From: Globomyces pollinis-pini
Lineage: Eukaryota > Chytridiomycota > Chytridiomycetes > Rhizophydiales > Globomycetaceae
Assembly (NCBI GenBank): GCA_025399215.1
Contig: MU621110.1
Location: 53,570-117,569, forward strand
DNA: 64,000 bases
Direction of reading: 5' to 3'
In this document: one piece after another, positions 47,098-57,497 of the stretch
Layout of the letters: the number at the start of each line of letters is the position of its first letter
Numbering within the stretch: the first letter of the stretch is position 1
The notes under the pieces: model-generated
Seen by the model: only the letters and a program-made list of their open reading frames with translations
Told to the model about the DNA's origin: nothing
Databases searched by the model: none
Position numbers and translations under genes: made by a program

Positions 47098-48074
47098 CTA
47101 CATGTCCATTTCTTTAAAGAGTGATGGATCTGACTGAACCTTTTGAAGGGTATTCTTATACCAATCTTGTAATGCCTAATTACACGTTGAATCTAATCAT
47201 TTCATTTACCTTCATTGGTATATAAGTTTGCTCCATATAGGGTGTGTTCAAATTGAATAGTACGTTGGCTCCTGTCGGTAAAGCAGTCGCAAAGGAACAA
47301 CAATAGTTGTAGAAATCTATTCCATTATCAAAATAAAAAAATATTTACTTTCTAATATCTTTGATGCTACTTGACTAGCATTAAAGCTCTGGCTACGAAC
47401 AGTCAATTGTCCAGGTGGTCCGAGACTAATTCTACTTGGTAAACTATCTGCTTGTGATAAAACAGTGCTAAGTGGTTCGATTGATATTCCCAACTGAGCT
47501 ACTGTTTGTGATGTTGCCTCAAATGGTCCAGGATTGTCCATTTCCATTAATGCATCCGTTGACCGTGACATGTTTTTGGTTCCTAAGTCATGAACATCGT
47601 AATGAATTGATACCTAAAAGATAAAAATAATGAAATTCCAGATACCTATGATGTTAACATGTTTAAACGATACAAACCTATATAAAAATTAAGCAATTTT
47701 GTTGAAAAATACCTCCTAATTTAAAGATTGCTGAAGGTTTATCATTCGTTAAAATTCCTAAAAAGACCCAAGATGGATTTGTGGTGCTAGGCCTAAAGGA
47801 TCAAATTCAGTATACGAATTACCATAAAAAATGCACAGTAGCTCCAAAACCTTCAGGAAAAGGTTGACCTAATAAAAAAATAACGATATGATTAATGGAA
47901 CTAGCATCCATTAATTCAAACATGTACTAAAAGTTAATATAAAGAAGCGATACTCTAGAGTGATCCACTGACCATTAGGATTATTAAGGTACCTTGTATA
48001 ATATTAGTTTGAACCTACTCATTCAGATACCCATATTCCATTACCGGTCTTCCAGCAGCAATACAACCAAACAT
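47098..48074 (-). CDS. OPI10: Hikeshi/OPI10 Hsp70 nuclear import carrier
   Basis: Hikeshi carries Hsp70 into the nucleus under heat stress. After splicing, MFGCIAAGRP|VQTN starts the protein, and MDASSINHIVIFLLGQPFPE / GFGATVHFFY is the family core. LGILTNDKPSAIFKLGG and AQLGISIEPL follow, then YNYCCSFATALPTG and a final YIPMKALQDWYKNTLQK helix. Six or more very short introns split about 200 residues. Confidence 0.85.
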
Positions 48075-48413
48075 CAGGTTTAAAAAAACTGAAAATGAAA
48101 TTGATAATACAGGAAAACCTTCCAGATTCTTCCATTGAATGATATGCAATACCAGCAAAGGATGAATGAATTATATTAAGAATACAGTTACATTCTTGAA
48201 CAAGAGTCACTTTTTAAAATTGGATCTATTGAGAAGTGTATTGATCAAAGTATTGCATTTCATTAAAAAGTCTTCGTTTGCATTGGATTTACTTTAGTAG
48301 ATACATTGATTTTATGGGTGTTGATTATTGAAAATTCTTTACCGAATTTCATCATTGAATTTCACCAATCTTTGATTTTAAATTACAAGTAGTCGATTGT
48401 TAATCCTCTTGCC

Positions 48414-49668
48414 ATGGCTGCTGTAGAATCTCATCAAATTCTTATTGGAAGTAAAAGAATTCTTTCCAATAACCTACTATAGCTCCTATCACAAGTCATT
48501 CTTTTAACCGTGACAGAACTGAATTAGCTATCTCTCCAAATAGCAATGAAGTCAATATTATGCAGAAGCAAGGGTCTTCTTGGAATGTCATTCATACCTT
48601 GGCTGATCATGATAAACTAGTTACTTGTGTTGATTGGGCTCCAAACACCAATCGGTATTCAAACTTAATATTCATTCTTAGTATCGTCACTTGTGCTCAA
48701 GATCGAAATGCTTATGTTTGGACTTGGGCTCCTGAAACTCAAAGTTGGACTCCAACCCTTGTCTTATTACGAATTAACCGTGCTGCTACTCATGTTCGTT
48801 GGTCTCCTAAAGAAGATAAATTTGCTGTTGCTTCTGGAGCTCGTTTAATTTCCGTTTGCTACTTTGAACAAGAAAATGATTGGTAAATACTTGAAATTGT
48901 CTCTAATCACATATTAGGTGGGTTTCCAAACACTTAAAGAAACCTATTCGATCCACCGTCCTTTCCGTTGATTGGCATCCAGAGAATATATTATTAGCTG
49001 CAGGTTCCTCCGACATGAAGGTTTGCAGTTGTTCGTTTTAAACTTCTAGGCTCGTGTTTTCTCTGGATTTATCAAAGGAATTGATGCAAAGGCTTCTAGT
49101 GAAGTTTGGGGTCAAAAACTTCCTTTTGGAACAGTATGTGGAGAATTTCCTGCAGGGGGTTGGGTACATTCTGTAGCTTTCTCTCCATCTGGGAATGCCA
49201 TTGCTTATTGTGCTCATGATTCTACTGTAACTATTGCTACAGGTCCTACCCAACCAATCTACGTAATCCAAACCAACACTTTACCGTTTGTATCTCTGTT
49301 TTGGGCATCTGAATTTGCTATTGTTGTCGCAGGGCATGACTGTGCTCCATATATGGTATTAAATAATGGATCACAATGGTATGAAAGTATATTTTTCTTA
49401 TCTTAGGCAATTGACTCCAAAAATTGATAATGGCAAGAAAAAAGAAGTCAGTGGCAACAGCGCGTTCAATAAATTCAAACAAATGGACACTAGAGCTCAA
49501 CAAAATACTGATGTTGAACTTAACTCTACCCATCAGAACACAATTACTTGTGTCAGACCATTTGTGGGAACGCCAGATCGTGTCACTCATTTTTCTTCTA
49601 CTGGGGTTGATGGACAATTAGTGATTTGGGATCTCTTGTCAGCTGGAATAGCAAACCTTCGCTTGTAG
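48414..49668 (+). CDS. ARC40: Arp2/3 complex subunit 1 (ARPC1)
   Basis: WD40 beta-propeller subunit of the branched-actin nucleator. The start [12 protein letters not shown] joins [18 protein letters not shown]. Then [80 protein letters not shown] and the C-terminal [18 protein letters not shown]. Blades and insert ([10 protein letters not shown]) are in the order expected for ARPC1. Five introns. Actin patches or pseudopodial motility in the organism is implied. Confidence 0.9.
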
Positions 49669-49903
49669 TTTTTTCTCAAATAAAACTTTCTTGCTTGAAC
49701 TGACTTTTAATATTCATTGAAACAAATCACTTGTTCAATAATTGGGTTAGAGATCCGCTCGGTGGATGTGTCGGAGGTACAAATGGCAATTTCACTTGGC
49801 CTCTGAGGCTTTCAATTGCCAGGTTCCTATTTTTTTGGTGGATTTCACGACGCCTCTAGCACTCCACTGTGTGATAAATAGAAGATGAAATGAATGATAA
49901 GTA

Positions 49904-50134
49904 ATGAACTCTGACAACACATTAACATCACCGAGTGAAATAGTGAATGAACATGATTGGTTGTTGGATTATTATGAAGTGATGGAACATACCGAATTAC
50001 ATACTGTCAGTTTAAACAGGAATCATCAGAATACTAATACCATATATATCCCTATCAGAACATCATCAAGAGATTGTATGAATTTGTTTGTAGACAATGA
50101 CAAACTCATTCGTTCTGCTCGGACTATATCATAA
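49904..50134 (+). CDS. Small protein with HDWLLDYYE motif
   Basis: 76 residues, single exon, unknown function. It shares (E/N)HDWL(L/F)D(Y/L)YE and, later, a (Y/V)IP(I/R)RT(S/T)S(R/K) motif with the small gene at 58774. Both lie close to other genes and lack membrane or signal segments. Two motif blocks in two unlinked small ORFs make both more likely to be real. Confidence 0.45.
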   Translation: MNSDNTLTSPSEIVNEHDWLLDYYEVMEHTELHTVSLNRNHQNTNTIYIPIRTSSRDCMNLFVDNDKLIRSARTIS

Positions 50135-50231
50135 AGAGCCTGTCAATTTTTTATTTAATTCTCCAATAAATCAATCGTTTTGAATGTCGAAAAGTTTATA
50201 ATTTTTTTTTTTTTTTTTTAAATCTAAAAGT

Positions 50232-52026
50232 ATGGGAAGGAAACGAACTCGTGCTCCAAAAGCAAAAGACACTGAGGATGAGAACGAACAATCGTTCAAT
50301 GAAGATCAAGTAGAAGATTTGGATAGAGAATCTATCCACATTGATGAGGAAGCACCAAAAAAGAGTAAATTAGTATTTGACTAATTAGTTTTAGAGCCAA
50401 AAACAAACTCAAAAGAAGTCCCAATGACACCAGAAACTTTCTCTGCCCCTGCTGAGACTGCATTTAGCTCTTTGGATTTGTCTGAACCAACAGCAAAGGC
50501 TATTACAACTCTCGGATTCTCAAAGATGACTGAAGTACAAGCTCGCTCTATACCTCCTGCAATGACAGGAAGAGATATTTTGGGAGCCGCCAAAACTGGT
50601 TCGGGTAAAACTTTGGCTTTTTTGTTACCTGCTGTTGAAATGATGCACAAACTTTCTTTTAAACCAAGAAATGGTACATTATTAAAATGATTAACAATTA
50701 GGTACTGGTGTTTTAATCATTTCTCCTACTCGTGAATTGGCACTTCAAATTTTTGGAGTTGCAAAAGAATTGTTGGCACATCATTCACAAACGTTTGGGA
50801 TTATTATGGGTGGTGCCAATCGAAGAGCAGAAGCCGAAAAGTTGCAAAAGGGAGTGAATCTACTTGTGGCAACTCCAGGTCGATTATTGGATCATTTACA
50901 AAATACTAAAGGATTTATCACCAAAAACTTAAAAATGCTCATTATTGATGAAGCTGATCGTATTTTAGAAGTTGGATTTGAAGAAGAAATGCATAAGATC
51001 ATGAAATTGATTCCTTCAGGTACAAGAGGAAAATTTAATTTGTTTTAGAACGTCAAACTATGTTGTTCTCTGCCACCCAAACTACAAAAGTTGAAGATTT
51101 GGCTAGAGTATCATTGAAAAAAGGTCCTTTGTATATCAACGTTGATGAAAACAAGGAAGCATCTACAGCAGAAGGATTAGAACAAGTAAATATTCATTTT
51201 TAACATTAGGGATATGTAGTATGTCCCTCTGAACAAAGATTTTTATTGTTATTCACATTCTTAAAGAAGAATCTCAAAAAGAAGGTGATTGTGTTCATGT
51301 CTTCTTGTAACTCTGTGAAATTCCATGCTGAGTTATTGAATTACATTGATATACCAGTATTAGATTTACATGTAAGCGATTAAAATGACCTGAACAATAT
51401 AGGGAAAACAAAAACAACAGAAACGAACCAACACATTCTTTGAATTTGTGAATGCAGAATCAGGAATCCTTTTGTGTACTGATGTTGCTGCTCGTGGTTT
51501 AGATATTCCTGCTGTGGATTGGATTTTACAATTTGACCCTCCAGATGATCCAAGAGAATACATTCATCGAGTAGGACGTACCGCCAGAGCTGGAGGAAGA
51601 GGAAAGGCTTTATTATTCCTATTACCATCTGAACTTGGATTCTTGAGATTTTTGAAGTTAGCTAAAGTTCCATTGAATGAATATCAATTCCCACCATCCA
51701 AGATTGCCAATGTACAATCACAGCTAGAGCGATTACTCGAAAAGAATTATTATTTGAATCGATCTGCTAAAGATGGATATCGTTCCTACCTTCAAGCATA
51801 TGCATCACATTCATTGAAACAAATCTTTGATATCAATGCACTTGATTTAAGAAAAGTTGGATTGGCTTATGGGTTTACAGTTCCACCACAAGTGAATCTT
51901 TTGATTGGAGCAAGTGGTAAAACTGATCGAAAGAAAACCAATGCAGGATTTCAATCAAAGAAAAAATCCGATTTCTATAAGCCTAATGGTAAAGGGGAAG
52001 GTGCAGACTCTCAATGGAGTCGCTAA
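50232..52026 (+). CDS. HAS1: Nucleolar DEAD-box RNA helicase HAS1 (DDX18)
   Basis: Ribosome biogenesis helicase. A basic/acidic N-terminus ([12 protein letters not shown]) precedes the Q-motif region [14 protein letters not shown]. Motifs are [16 protein letters not shown] (I), SPTRELALQ (Ia), [26 protein letters not shown] (II), LFSATQT (III), [11 protein letters not shown] (V) and [10 protein letters not shown] (VI). The C-terminal DUF4217-like region has [15 protein letters not shown] and [11 protein letters not shown], typical of Has1. Five short introns. A poly-T run (about 50202-50219) lies just upstream of the ATG. Confidence 0.9.
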
Positions 52027-52329
52027 TGTGCTAGATAAATTTCATTCATAATCAATTATTCTTGAATTTAACTTCTCAATAAATTCACTTATTTTATCAC
52101 GAATTATTCTGCAGTTAGCACCCCAATGATATTACAGATTTTTTGTTGAATTTCAGTAACTATCTGGTGGTATTTGAGAGTTCTTGATTCATTTATTTTG
52201 TATGAATTGTTTGTCCATTTGTAGCAGTTTAAGTGTCATTGGTTAGTTTGTATTTTGTATACGGTCAGCATTGATTCAAATACAATCAATCAATGACTCT
52301 CTTATGTACACATTACATAGTGCACGAAG

Positions 52330-52516
52330 TGATGTCATTTCCCAAGTGTAATAATGAAGGAGTTGATGACATCATGACGACATGACAGAATTTGGGACAC
52401 CCATCAAAGTCCTTTATGACGTCCACCCCAATTTCAACCAATCAACATCAAGTATTCGATGACGTTTATCGAAATTGCTTTAGTTTGACGTCATTTCGGC
52501 TTTACCTAAAACGTCA
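52330..52516. promoter_or_regulatory. Cluster of CRE-like TGACGTCA sites
   Basis: Within 190 bp there is a perfect palindromic CRE (TGACGTCA, 52486..52493) and variants TGATGTCA (52330), TGATGACATCA (52364), TGACGA (52375), TGACGTCC (52417), TGACGTTT (52460) and ACGTCA (52511). A TATAAAA follows at 52559 and the ATG of a secreted protein at 52611. In fungi such sites bind ATF/CREB bZIP factors. Function here is inferred from site density only. Confidence 0.5.
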
Positions 52517-52610
52517 GGCTTCAATGACTCTCAGTGAACGCCGTGTGGACATTTCAAGTATAAAACTAGACATTATTTCACTACCATTTCCAATCAAATT
52601 TTTAATTCTT

Positions 52611-52859
52611 ATGTTCGGATCTATTGCTAAAACCATTGTTGCTTGTCTTATTGCTACCATGTCTGTAGAAGCTAATTATCAACAACCTGCACAAACTGGT
52701 TGTAATACTCCTAAATCTCATCCTCGTCAAGTTCTAAAATGTAGAAGAGTGGCTACTCAAATACCATATTATAAACCTGCTCAAGTATATAGACAACCTC
52801 AAAATAGTCGTGATACTCGCGATCAATACCGAGCTGGTTGTCCAAATGGAAGATGTTAA
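52611..52859 (+). CDS. Small secreted protein with KCRR motif (A)
   Basis: 82 residues. A signal peptide (MFGSIAKTIVACLIATMSVEA) is followed by a Gln/Pro/Tyr-rich mature part with four cysteines (GCNTPK, LKCRR, GCPNGRC). The start at 52611 is chosen for the signal peptide and for the TATAAAA 52 bp upstream; an in-frame ATG further up would bury the signal. The block (V)LKCRR followed by PYYKP resembles FKCRR...PYVPPK in the secreted protein at 53967. Candidate wall or effector protein, function unknown. Confidence 0.6.
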   Translation: MFGSIAKTIVACLIATMSVEANYQQPAQTGCNTPKSHPRQVLKCRRVATQIPYYKPAQVYRQPQNSRDTRDQYRAGCPNGRC

Positions 52860-53966
52860 ATCGTCCGCTATACTATAAAAAGAAGAACTAATCATTGTAT
52901 TTATTATTAGTACTGTTAATTGAATATACCATTTAATCATTAAAATTTGTTTGTGTTTTGAGTTTTCTATTGGCTCAGGTGCCGAATGTATTAGTGTGAG
53001 CCAAGTGGGATGACGAAGTGAAGTCATACATAAAGGATTCGTATGTTACAACACAGAAGGAATTGTAAAGCTTATTGCTGAAAAGCTTTATATTTCTGTT
53101 GTCATTAGAAACACGTAAAATAGTCTAATTTAAATAGGGCAAGATATTACAGTACAAAATCAGTAACCAGTTTGAATGTGGACATCCTGATATAGCTGAT
53201 TATTTACGATTGATAGGGTGATAGGGATTAGCCTTGCTTACTGTTCATAATCTGATAGAAGTGTTATTTGGATAATATAAAGTTTAAAAAGAAACGAAGG
53301 ATTGAAACATGTTTAGCATCAAGTAGCTAAGTCTATTGCTAAGCTTAATTGTAATCTATGATCCATATATTTGAGCAGTTTTTTTGATCCTGTTCATGCT
53401 TTAGAACACGATACGAAAGTAGATATTTTGAATGGATGTCTTTATAAGAAATGGAAAATATTCAAAACTTAACCTTCAAGACATTGTGGTATTCATCATC
53501 TTCTTGATCTGGAAAAGATTCAACACTGTTAATTTATTATAGATCTTGATATTGCATTTATTCCTCTACTAATAGGTGCCTTTATCATTTACTTTGGTTG
53601 AAGTCATTTTTGAAAACTTTTGGCTCATATCATAAGAACCATCAATGTGTTTTTCACCGATGCCTCCATAGGCTTCGCGTACAGTAATTTTCTATTCATG
53701 ATTTTGTACGATCACACACATCATTGAAATGCTAAATACAAATCCAATACTGTTTTATCACATTGAAGGTATAATTGCATCACATCCAGTGCAAATCTGT
53801 TCAATTGTAGATGATGTCATATAAACCAACTGCGGTTTCATGGAACGCCCCAGACATGACGATTGCTTCAACCAGTAAGTCTGGCTCACAGTGTCTCAAA
53901 GCCCATCTTCTATTGAACTCTGTATATAAATCAACGTGTAACGACCATCATTTATAATTTATTGAT
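52860..53966. other. Gene-free stretch
   Basis: About 1.1 kb between the two secreted-protein genes. Only short frames interrupted by stops. Two more TGATGTCAT/ATGACG sites lie near 53813 and 53857. No RNA gene seen. Confidence 0.45.
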
Positions 53967-54581
53967 ATGAAAATTACATTATTTACCACCTTGTTTATGA
54001 CTGCTTCTGTATATACGTTACCATTAGGAACTGAAAGTCAAATGGGGTACAATCCTAGTGTGGATACTACTAAATCAGAAAATGTAGAGACACCTGTGCA
54101 ACCATCGACAACAGAACAATCTACTCAGGAATTTAAACCGGAATCAGCTGAACAAGCTCCTGCTGGGGCATCTAGTCCAGAAACCCCAGCCGTACCAACC
54201 ACTCCAGAGATTCCGGCTGTCACTCCTCCAGAAGTACAACCAGCCCAATCACAACCTCAGGTAACCCCAACGGTTCCACCACCAGTTCAAACCCCCACTC
54301 CTCAAAACCAATACAATTATAACAAGGGGAAGGTGTTCAAATGCCGAAGGAACCCTATGCCATACGTTCCTCCAAAACAACCTTACATTCCTCCTCAAAA
54401 ACCTTACATCCCTCCTCAACAGCCTTACATTCCTCCTCAAAAACCTTACCATCCGCCACAACAACCTCCACATCAAGTCTATCAAAAACCATCGTACCAA
54501 AAACCATACGGGAACCATCAAAACCAAGGATATTCGAACCACCAAAACCAAGGATATGGAAACCAACACAAAGGCTATTAA
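53967..54581 (+). CDS. Secreted proline-rich repeat protein with KCRR motif (B)
   Basis: 204 residues, single exon. Signal peptide MKITLFTTLFMTASVYTLP; then a Thr/Ser/Pro/Glu-rich disordered region (PETPAVPTTPEIPAV). VFKCRRNPMPYVPP is followed by a tandem PP(K/Q)(Q/K)PYIP repeat (about six units) and a NHQNQGYS/G repeat at the end. Such low-complexity Pro/Tyr repeats suit a structural wall or spore-coat protein. It shares the KCRR block with the secreted protein at 52611. Confidence 0.68.
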   Translation: MKITLFTTLFMTASVYTLPLGTESQMGYNPSVDTTKSENVETPVQPSTTEQSTQEFKPESAEQAPAGASSPETPAVPTTPEIPAVTPPEVQPAQSQPQVTPTVPPPVQTPTPQNQYNYNKGKVFKCRRNPMPYVPPKQPYIPPQKPYIPPQQPYIPPQKPYHPPQQPPHQVYQKPSYQKPYGNHQNQGYSNHQNQGYGNQHKGY

Positions 54582-54860
54582 ATAATTACAAAATTATAGT
54601 AAAATAAAACCAAAATCGACTTTAAAACAAATAAATGAATAGAGAGGGGTAATTAAATGAAATTGATACGTTCGATTGATTCAGTCATTCACAATTCCAT
54701 GTTCCCAACACCACACCAGAGGGCTCTAATGTTAGGTCCAATGGGGCAACTAGGGATGGATGACAAGGGGTAATCTAAAACAATGGAAAGAATAAACTTA
54801 ATAAATAAAAAGCAACCGATATTCAAACTAAACCTCATATTCCAATTATCATCTACCATC

Positions 54861-55067
54861 ATGATTGCCAACAGAGTTATAGCCGTTACAGTGGGAAGCA
54901 CTTTACTAGGATCTAGTATTGCTTACATCAATAGTCTTGGATCTTCATCTGAACGACTGAAGGTTCGTCAAGTTAGTGAAAAATTCCAATCTGATTCGCA
55001 AAGGTTTAAATTGAACAAGAAACAGAAACCATTTGGTCAAGGGACTGAATTGTTGTTGGTAGTTTAA
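54861..55067 (+). CDS. 68-residue small protein, pair member A
   Basis: 68 residues with an N-terminal hydrophobic segment (NRVIAVTVGSTLLGSSIAY), a basic helical middle and the end KPFGQGTELLLVV. The gene at 55886 has the same length, layout and tail (KQFGEGTEFLLIV). Looks like a membrane-anchored, perhaps mitochondrial, small protein. An in-frame ATG at 54783 gives an implausible extension. Confidence 0.55.
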   Translation: MIANRVIAVTVGSTLLGSSIAYINSLGSSSERLKVRQVSEKFQSDSQRFKLNKKQKPFGQGTELLLVV

Positions 55068-55436
55068 TAAATCCTTTAAAATCGTACTTTTCCGGTGACT
55101 TTGGCTCATCCATCATTTCTCCAGTTCGTTACACAAGTCAATATTAAAGAAATTGACTGTTTTAACGGTTAAGATATTCTATCAAAAAATCAATAAAGAA
55201 AGAGGAGATTGAATAGATTGATATGAATTTGATGAGATATCACTTGTATCACAATGCATTGTGTGGCGGAACGCACACATAGATTTTCATGAAAAGAATT
55301 CAATTGTTTATTAGATGGTAAGTTGCATGAAAAACAAAAAGAAAAGTATGGAATGAGTTATTGGAAATTTATTAGTCAATTATAAAAAATTGAATATCCA
55401 GGCTTATTATATGATGATGGTGTGTATTAGTCAGCA

Positions 55437-55513
55437 ATTACTACTATGAGTAACAACAACACATGCAACTGTAATGGATTACTACTATGAGTAACAACAC
55501 ATTATGCAACTGT
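55437..55513 (+). repeat. Tandem 36-bp direct repeat
   Basis: Two near-identical units, 55437..55472 and 55478..55513, each beginning ATTACTACTATGAGTAACAA and ending CAACTGT, separated by 5 bp. They lie in the intergenic gap between the paired 68-residue genes. Confidence 0.8.
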
Positions 55514-55950
55514 CATTTTTAACGCATGATTTCATGGAACCTGTTTATCGGTTTAACAAATGTTTGTCCAACATCATCTTGCATGAAATATCGATTACAA
55601 ACATTAATATCCTGCAACAAACAATAACAGAAAGCGATTCTTGGAATACACGGCTATGGGTTACTTCAAACACACAGCGTTTGGGGTGGTAAATGCTTTA
55701 CGTGGCAGTAGATCAACAACACTTGGGTTTAAATGAGTTTGTGTCACTTGTTTCACGGGGGGTACAAGAATATTTTAGAAGATTAGACTCACCTGATCAA
55801 AGCCTCATTCGCACTGAAGCGACTATAAATTCAATGGAAAATTATTCACCTGATCTTCACAAAAAAAAAAACCAAGAACCTTTGTATGTCTGTAACTCGA
55901 TACTTGTCTGCTACTGTCACTACCGGTGTTACCGCTTCGTTATTTGCTAA
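55504..55950 (+). CDS. Possible two-exon ORF, unknown
   Basis: Open frame from 55504 that continues through a possible 30-nt intron at about 55671..55700 into LDQQHLGLNEFVSLVSRG and QEYFRRLDSPDQSLI. It overlaps the next gene at its end, so the true 3' end is probably earlier. No recognisable domain. Could be a decayed gene. Confidence 0.25.
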
Positions 55951-56092
55951 ATTCTACTCAAACGAAAAGACTGCTCCAACTCAAAATGCTTTACAAACTA
56001 GACTAGTCAAACAACAAAGTTATGAAAAGTTAAAGATGGAATCTCACAACAAACAGTTTGGTGAAGGAACTGAATTTTTATTGATTGTTTGA
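55886..56092 (+). CDS. 68-residue small protein, pair member B
   Basis: Paralogue of the gene at 54861, same strand and exactly the same length. Hydrophobic start (RYLSATVTTGVTASLFAKFY), Lys-rich middle and tail KQFGEGTEFLLIV. The bodies are strongly diverged while the tail is kept, so the tail is probably the functional element. Confidence 0.55.
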   Translation: MSVTRYLSATVTTGVTASLFAKFYSNEKTAPTQNALQTRLVKQQSYEKLKMESHNKQFGEGTEFLLIV

Positions 56093-56235
56093 GTCTTTAT
56101 TATCATTTGGTTGACTGTCTTGTAAATACTAACAATTTTAAACAATTTTAAAACATTTTAAATTCAACAAAATAAATAAAAGATTGTATATAGTCTACTA
56201 CTCTGTTTTACTATTAGAATGAGACATAAATGATC

Positions 56236-56445
56236 CTAGACTTTCCACATAAAACAGTATGTTATTCATTGTGCTGTAGACCATCAAACACTATGACTGA
56301 CATACTCCATTCTATTACTGGACCAAATATCTGGCCAGTGATTGATACACACTCACTTCTTTCGGTCATTAAAGACTGTTTAAAATATAAACGTATGATC
56401 TTCCGGTTTAAAAATCAAGCAGAAAAGGAACTAACCAAAGGCTAG
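56236..56445 (+). CDS. Small ORF, unknown
   Basis: Open frame whose more plausible start is the second ATG at 56293 (MTDILHSITGPNIWPV), giving 50 residues. No recognised domain and no paralogue in the window. Confidence 0.22.
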   Translation, partial: LDFPHKTVCYSLCCRPSNTMTDILHSITGPNIWPVIDTHSLLSVIKDCLKYKRMIFRFKNQAEKELTKG

Positions 56446-56725
56446 TTAAGATACGCCTAAAGAAAATTGGAGCGGCTCAGAACGGGTATTACAATACCCG
56501 TTCATAACTGTTGGTTGTGAAATCAGACCAGTTTGTTTAAAAACTCAAATATTTGATGAAGTCTCAACAGATAATAGTATTGCATAAGAAAAAATGGGAA
56601 TGTGATTTTTAGTGAGATCATGGAGCATTTGAGAACGTGTGAAATTACCCAAATCAGGTCTTGTCCATTGTCCAAAAAGATAAACCATACCAACGGCAAA
56701 ATATCTTTTCTTTTCATTTGATCCA

Positions 56726-57127
56726 TTGCTAACCAAGATGTTGTTGTTAACGCCAATCAACAGATCGCCAAAATCATTGTCCCATATAAACTATCTAAAA
56801 GAACTGCAATCCGAAATAGATGGCGATGTTTTTCAGTGGGACGATGGGTCTCGACAAAATGCTAGGGTAAATGACATTTTCGGTTTTGTATTCAACAATG
56901 TTGAAGTCCGCATTCGAAGAGTGAAAGGTGTACTAGATGCGACCCACAGACGAGCTCATTGGTCTGAAAAGGACAGACAGGTTGTGGTTCTATCACCGGA
57001 AATAAAAGTTATACAATGGGATGACTGGATAGTACATGGTGGTGCTAAAAAGGTTCAAGGGACAATTATAGTAAGGTCAAATCTGGACTCTCTTTACCAT
57101 ATTATCAACGCAGGTTCAGAACCATAA
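56726..57127 (+). CDS. Unrecognised intronless ORF with QWDDG/QWDDW repeats
   Basis: 133 residues, single exon. It contains VFQWDDGSRQNARVNDIFGFVF, here noted only by its ends VFQWDDG and DIFGFVF, then EVRIRRVKGVLDATHRRAHW and VIQWDDWIVHGG. Composition (Trp/Asp/Arg-rich, beta-strand-like) is unlike its Asn/Ser-rich neighbours. I do not recognise the family. It may be a transferred or captured domain; a diverging minus-strand frame at 56523-56760 may or may not be real. Confidence 0.45.
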   Translation: MLTKMLLLTPINRSPKSLSHINYLKELQSEIDGDVFQWDDGSRQNARVNDIFGFVFNNVEVRIRRVKGVLDATHRRAHWSEKDRQVVVLSPEIKVIQWDDWIVHGGAKKVQGTIIVRSNLDSLYHIINAGSEP

Positions 57128-57497
57128 TAAAGCTGTAACATGAAGTTGACTTTTTTTTGCTTACCTATTTACATATGTAATTTAGATACCGTTGCTGCTA
57201 AAAATTGGTAAAAGAGATTTGTAGTTAAGGATTGACACAGTTCTGGTAACATACCAATATCATTGAAAAGGCTTTAATTCATACATTTACTTTATTATAC
57301 ATTCACTTATGTCCAGTTATGCTAATGTGTATTCAAGTGTTAAGAATATAACCTTTGGTAATTTGCTGGATTAATTCTCTTTGCTATCAGCTGAGGTTTG
57401 GTGAATGTAATAGTCTCAATTGAACAGTAGAGTCATCTAGACTACGATTCGTAAATCCTTCCAATGAAATTGTTATTTTTTTTTTAAACCAAAAATA

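Noticed and set aside
52392..52859. 155-residue ORF starting at 52392.
   Set aside because: Its first half runs through the CRE/TATA region; the signal-peptide start at 52611 is far more plausible.
54249..54569. Minus-strand ORF with an Arg/Leu repeat.
   Set aside because: It is the complement of the Pro/Tyr repeat in the secreted protein and has no other support.
55437..55513. CRISPR-like direct repeat.
   Set aside because: Only two units with a 5-bp spacer, in a eukaryotic nuclear sequence.
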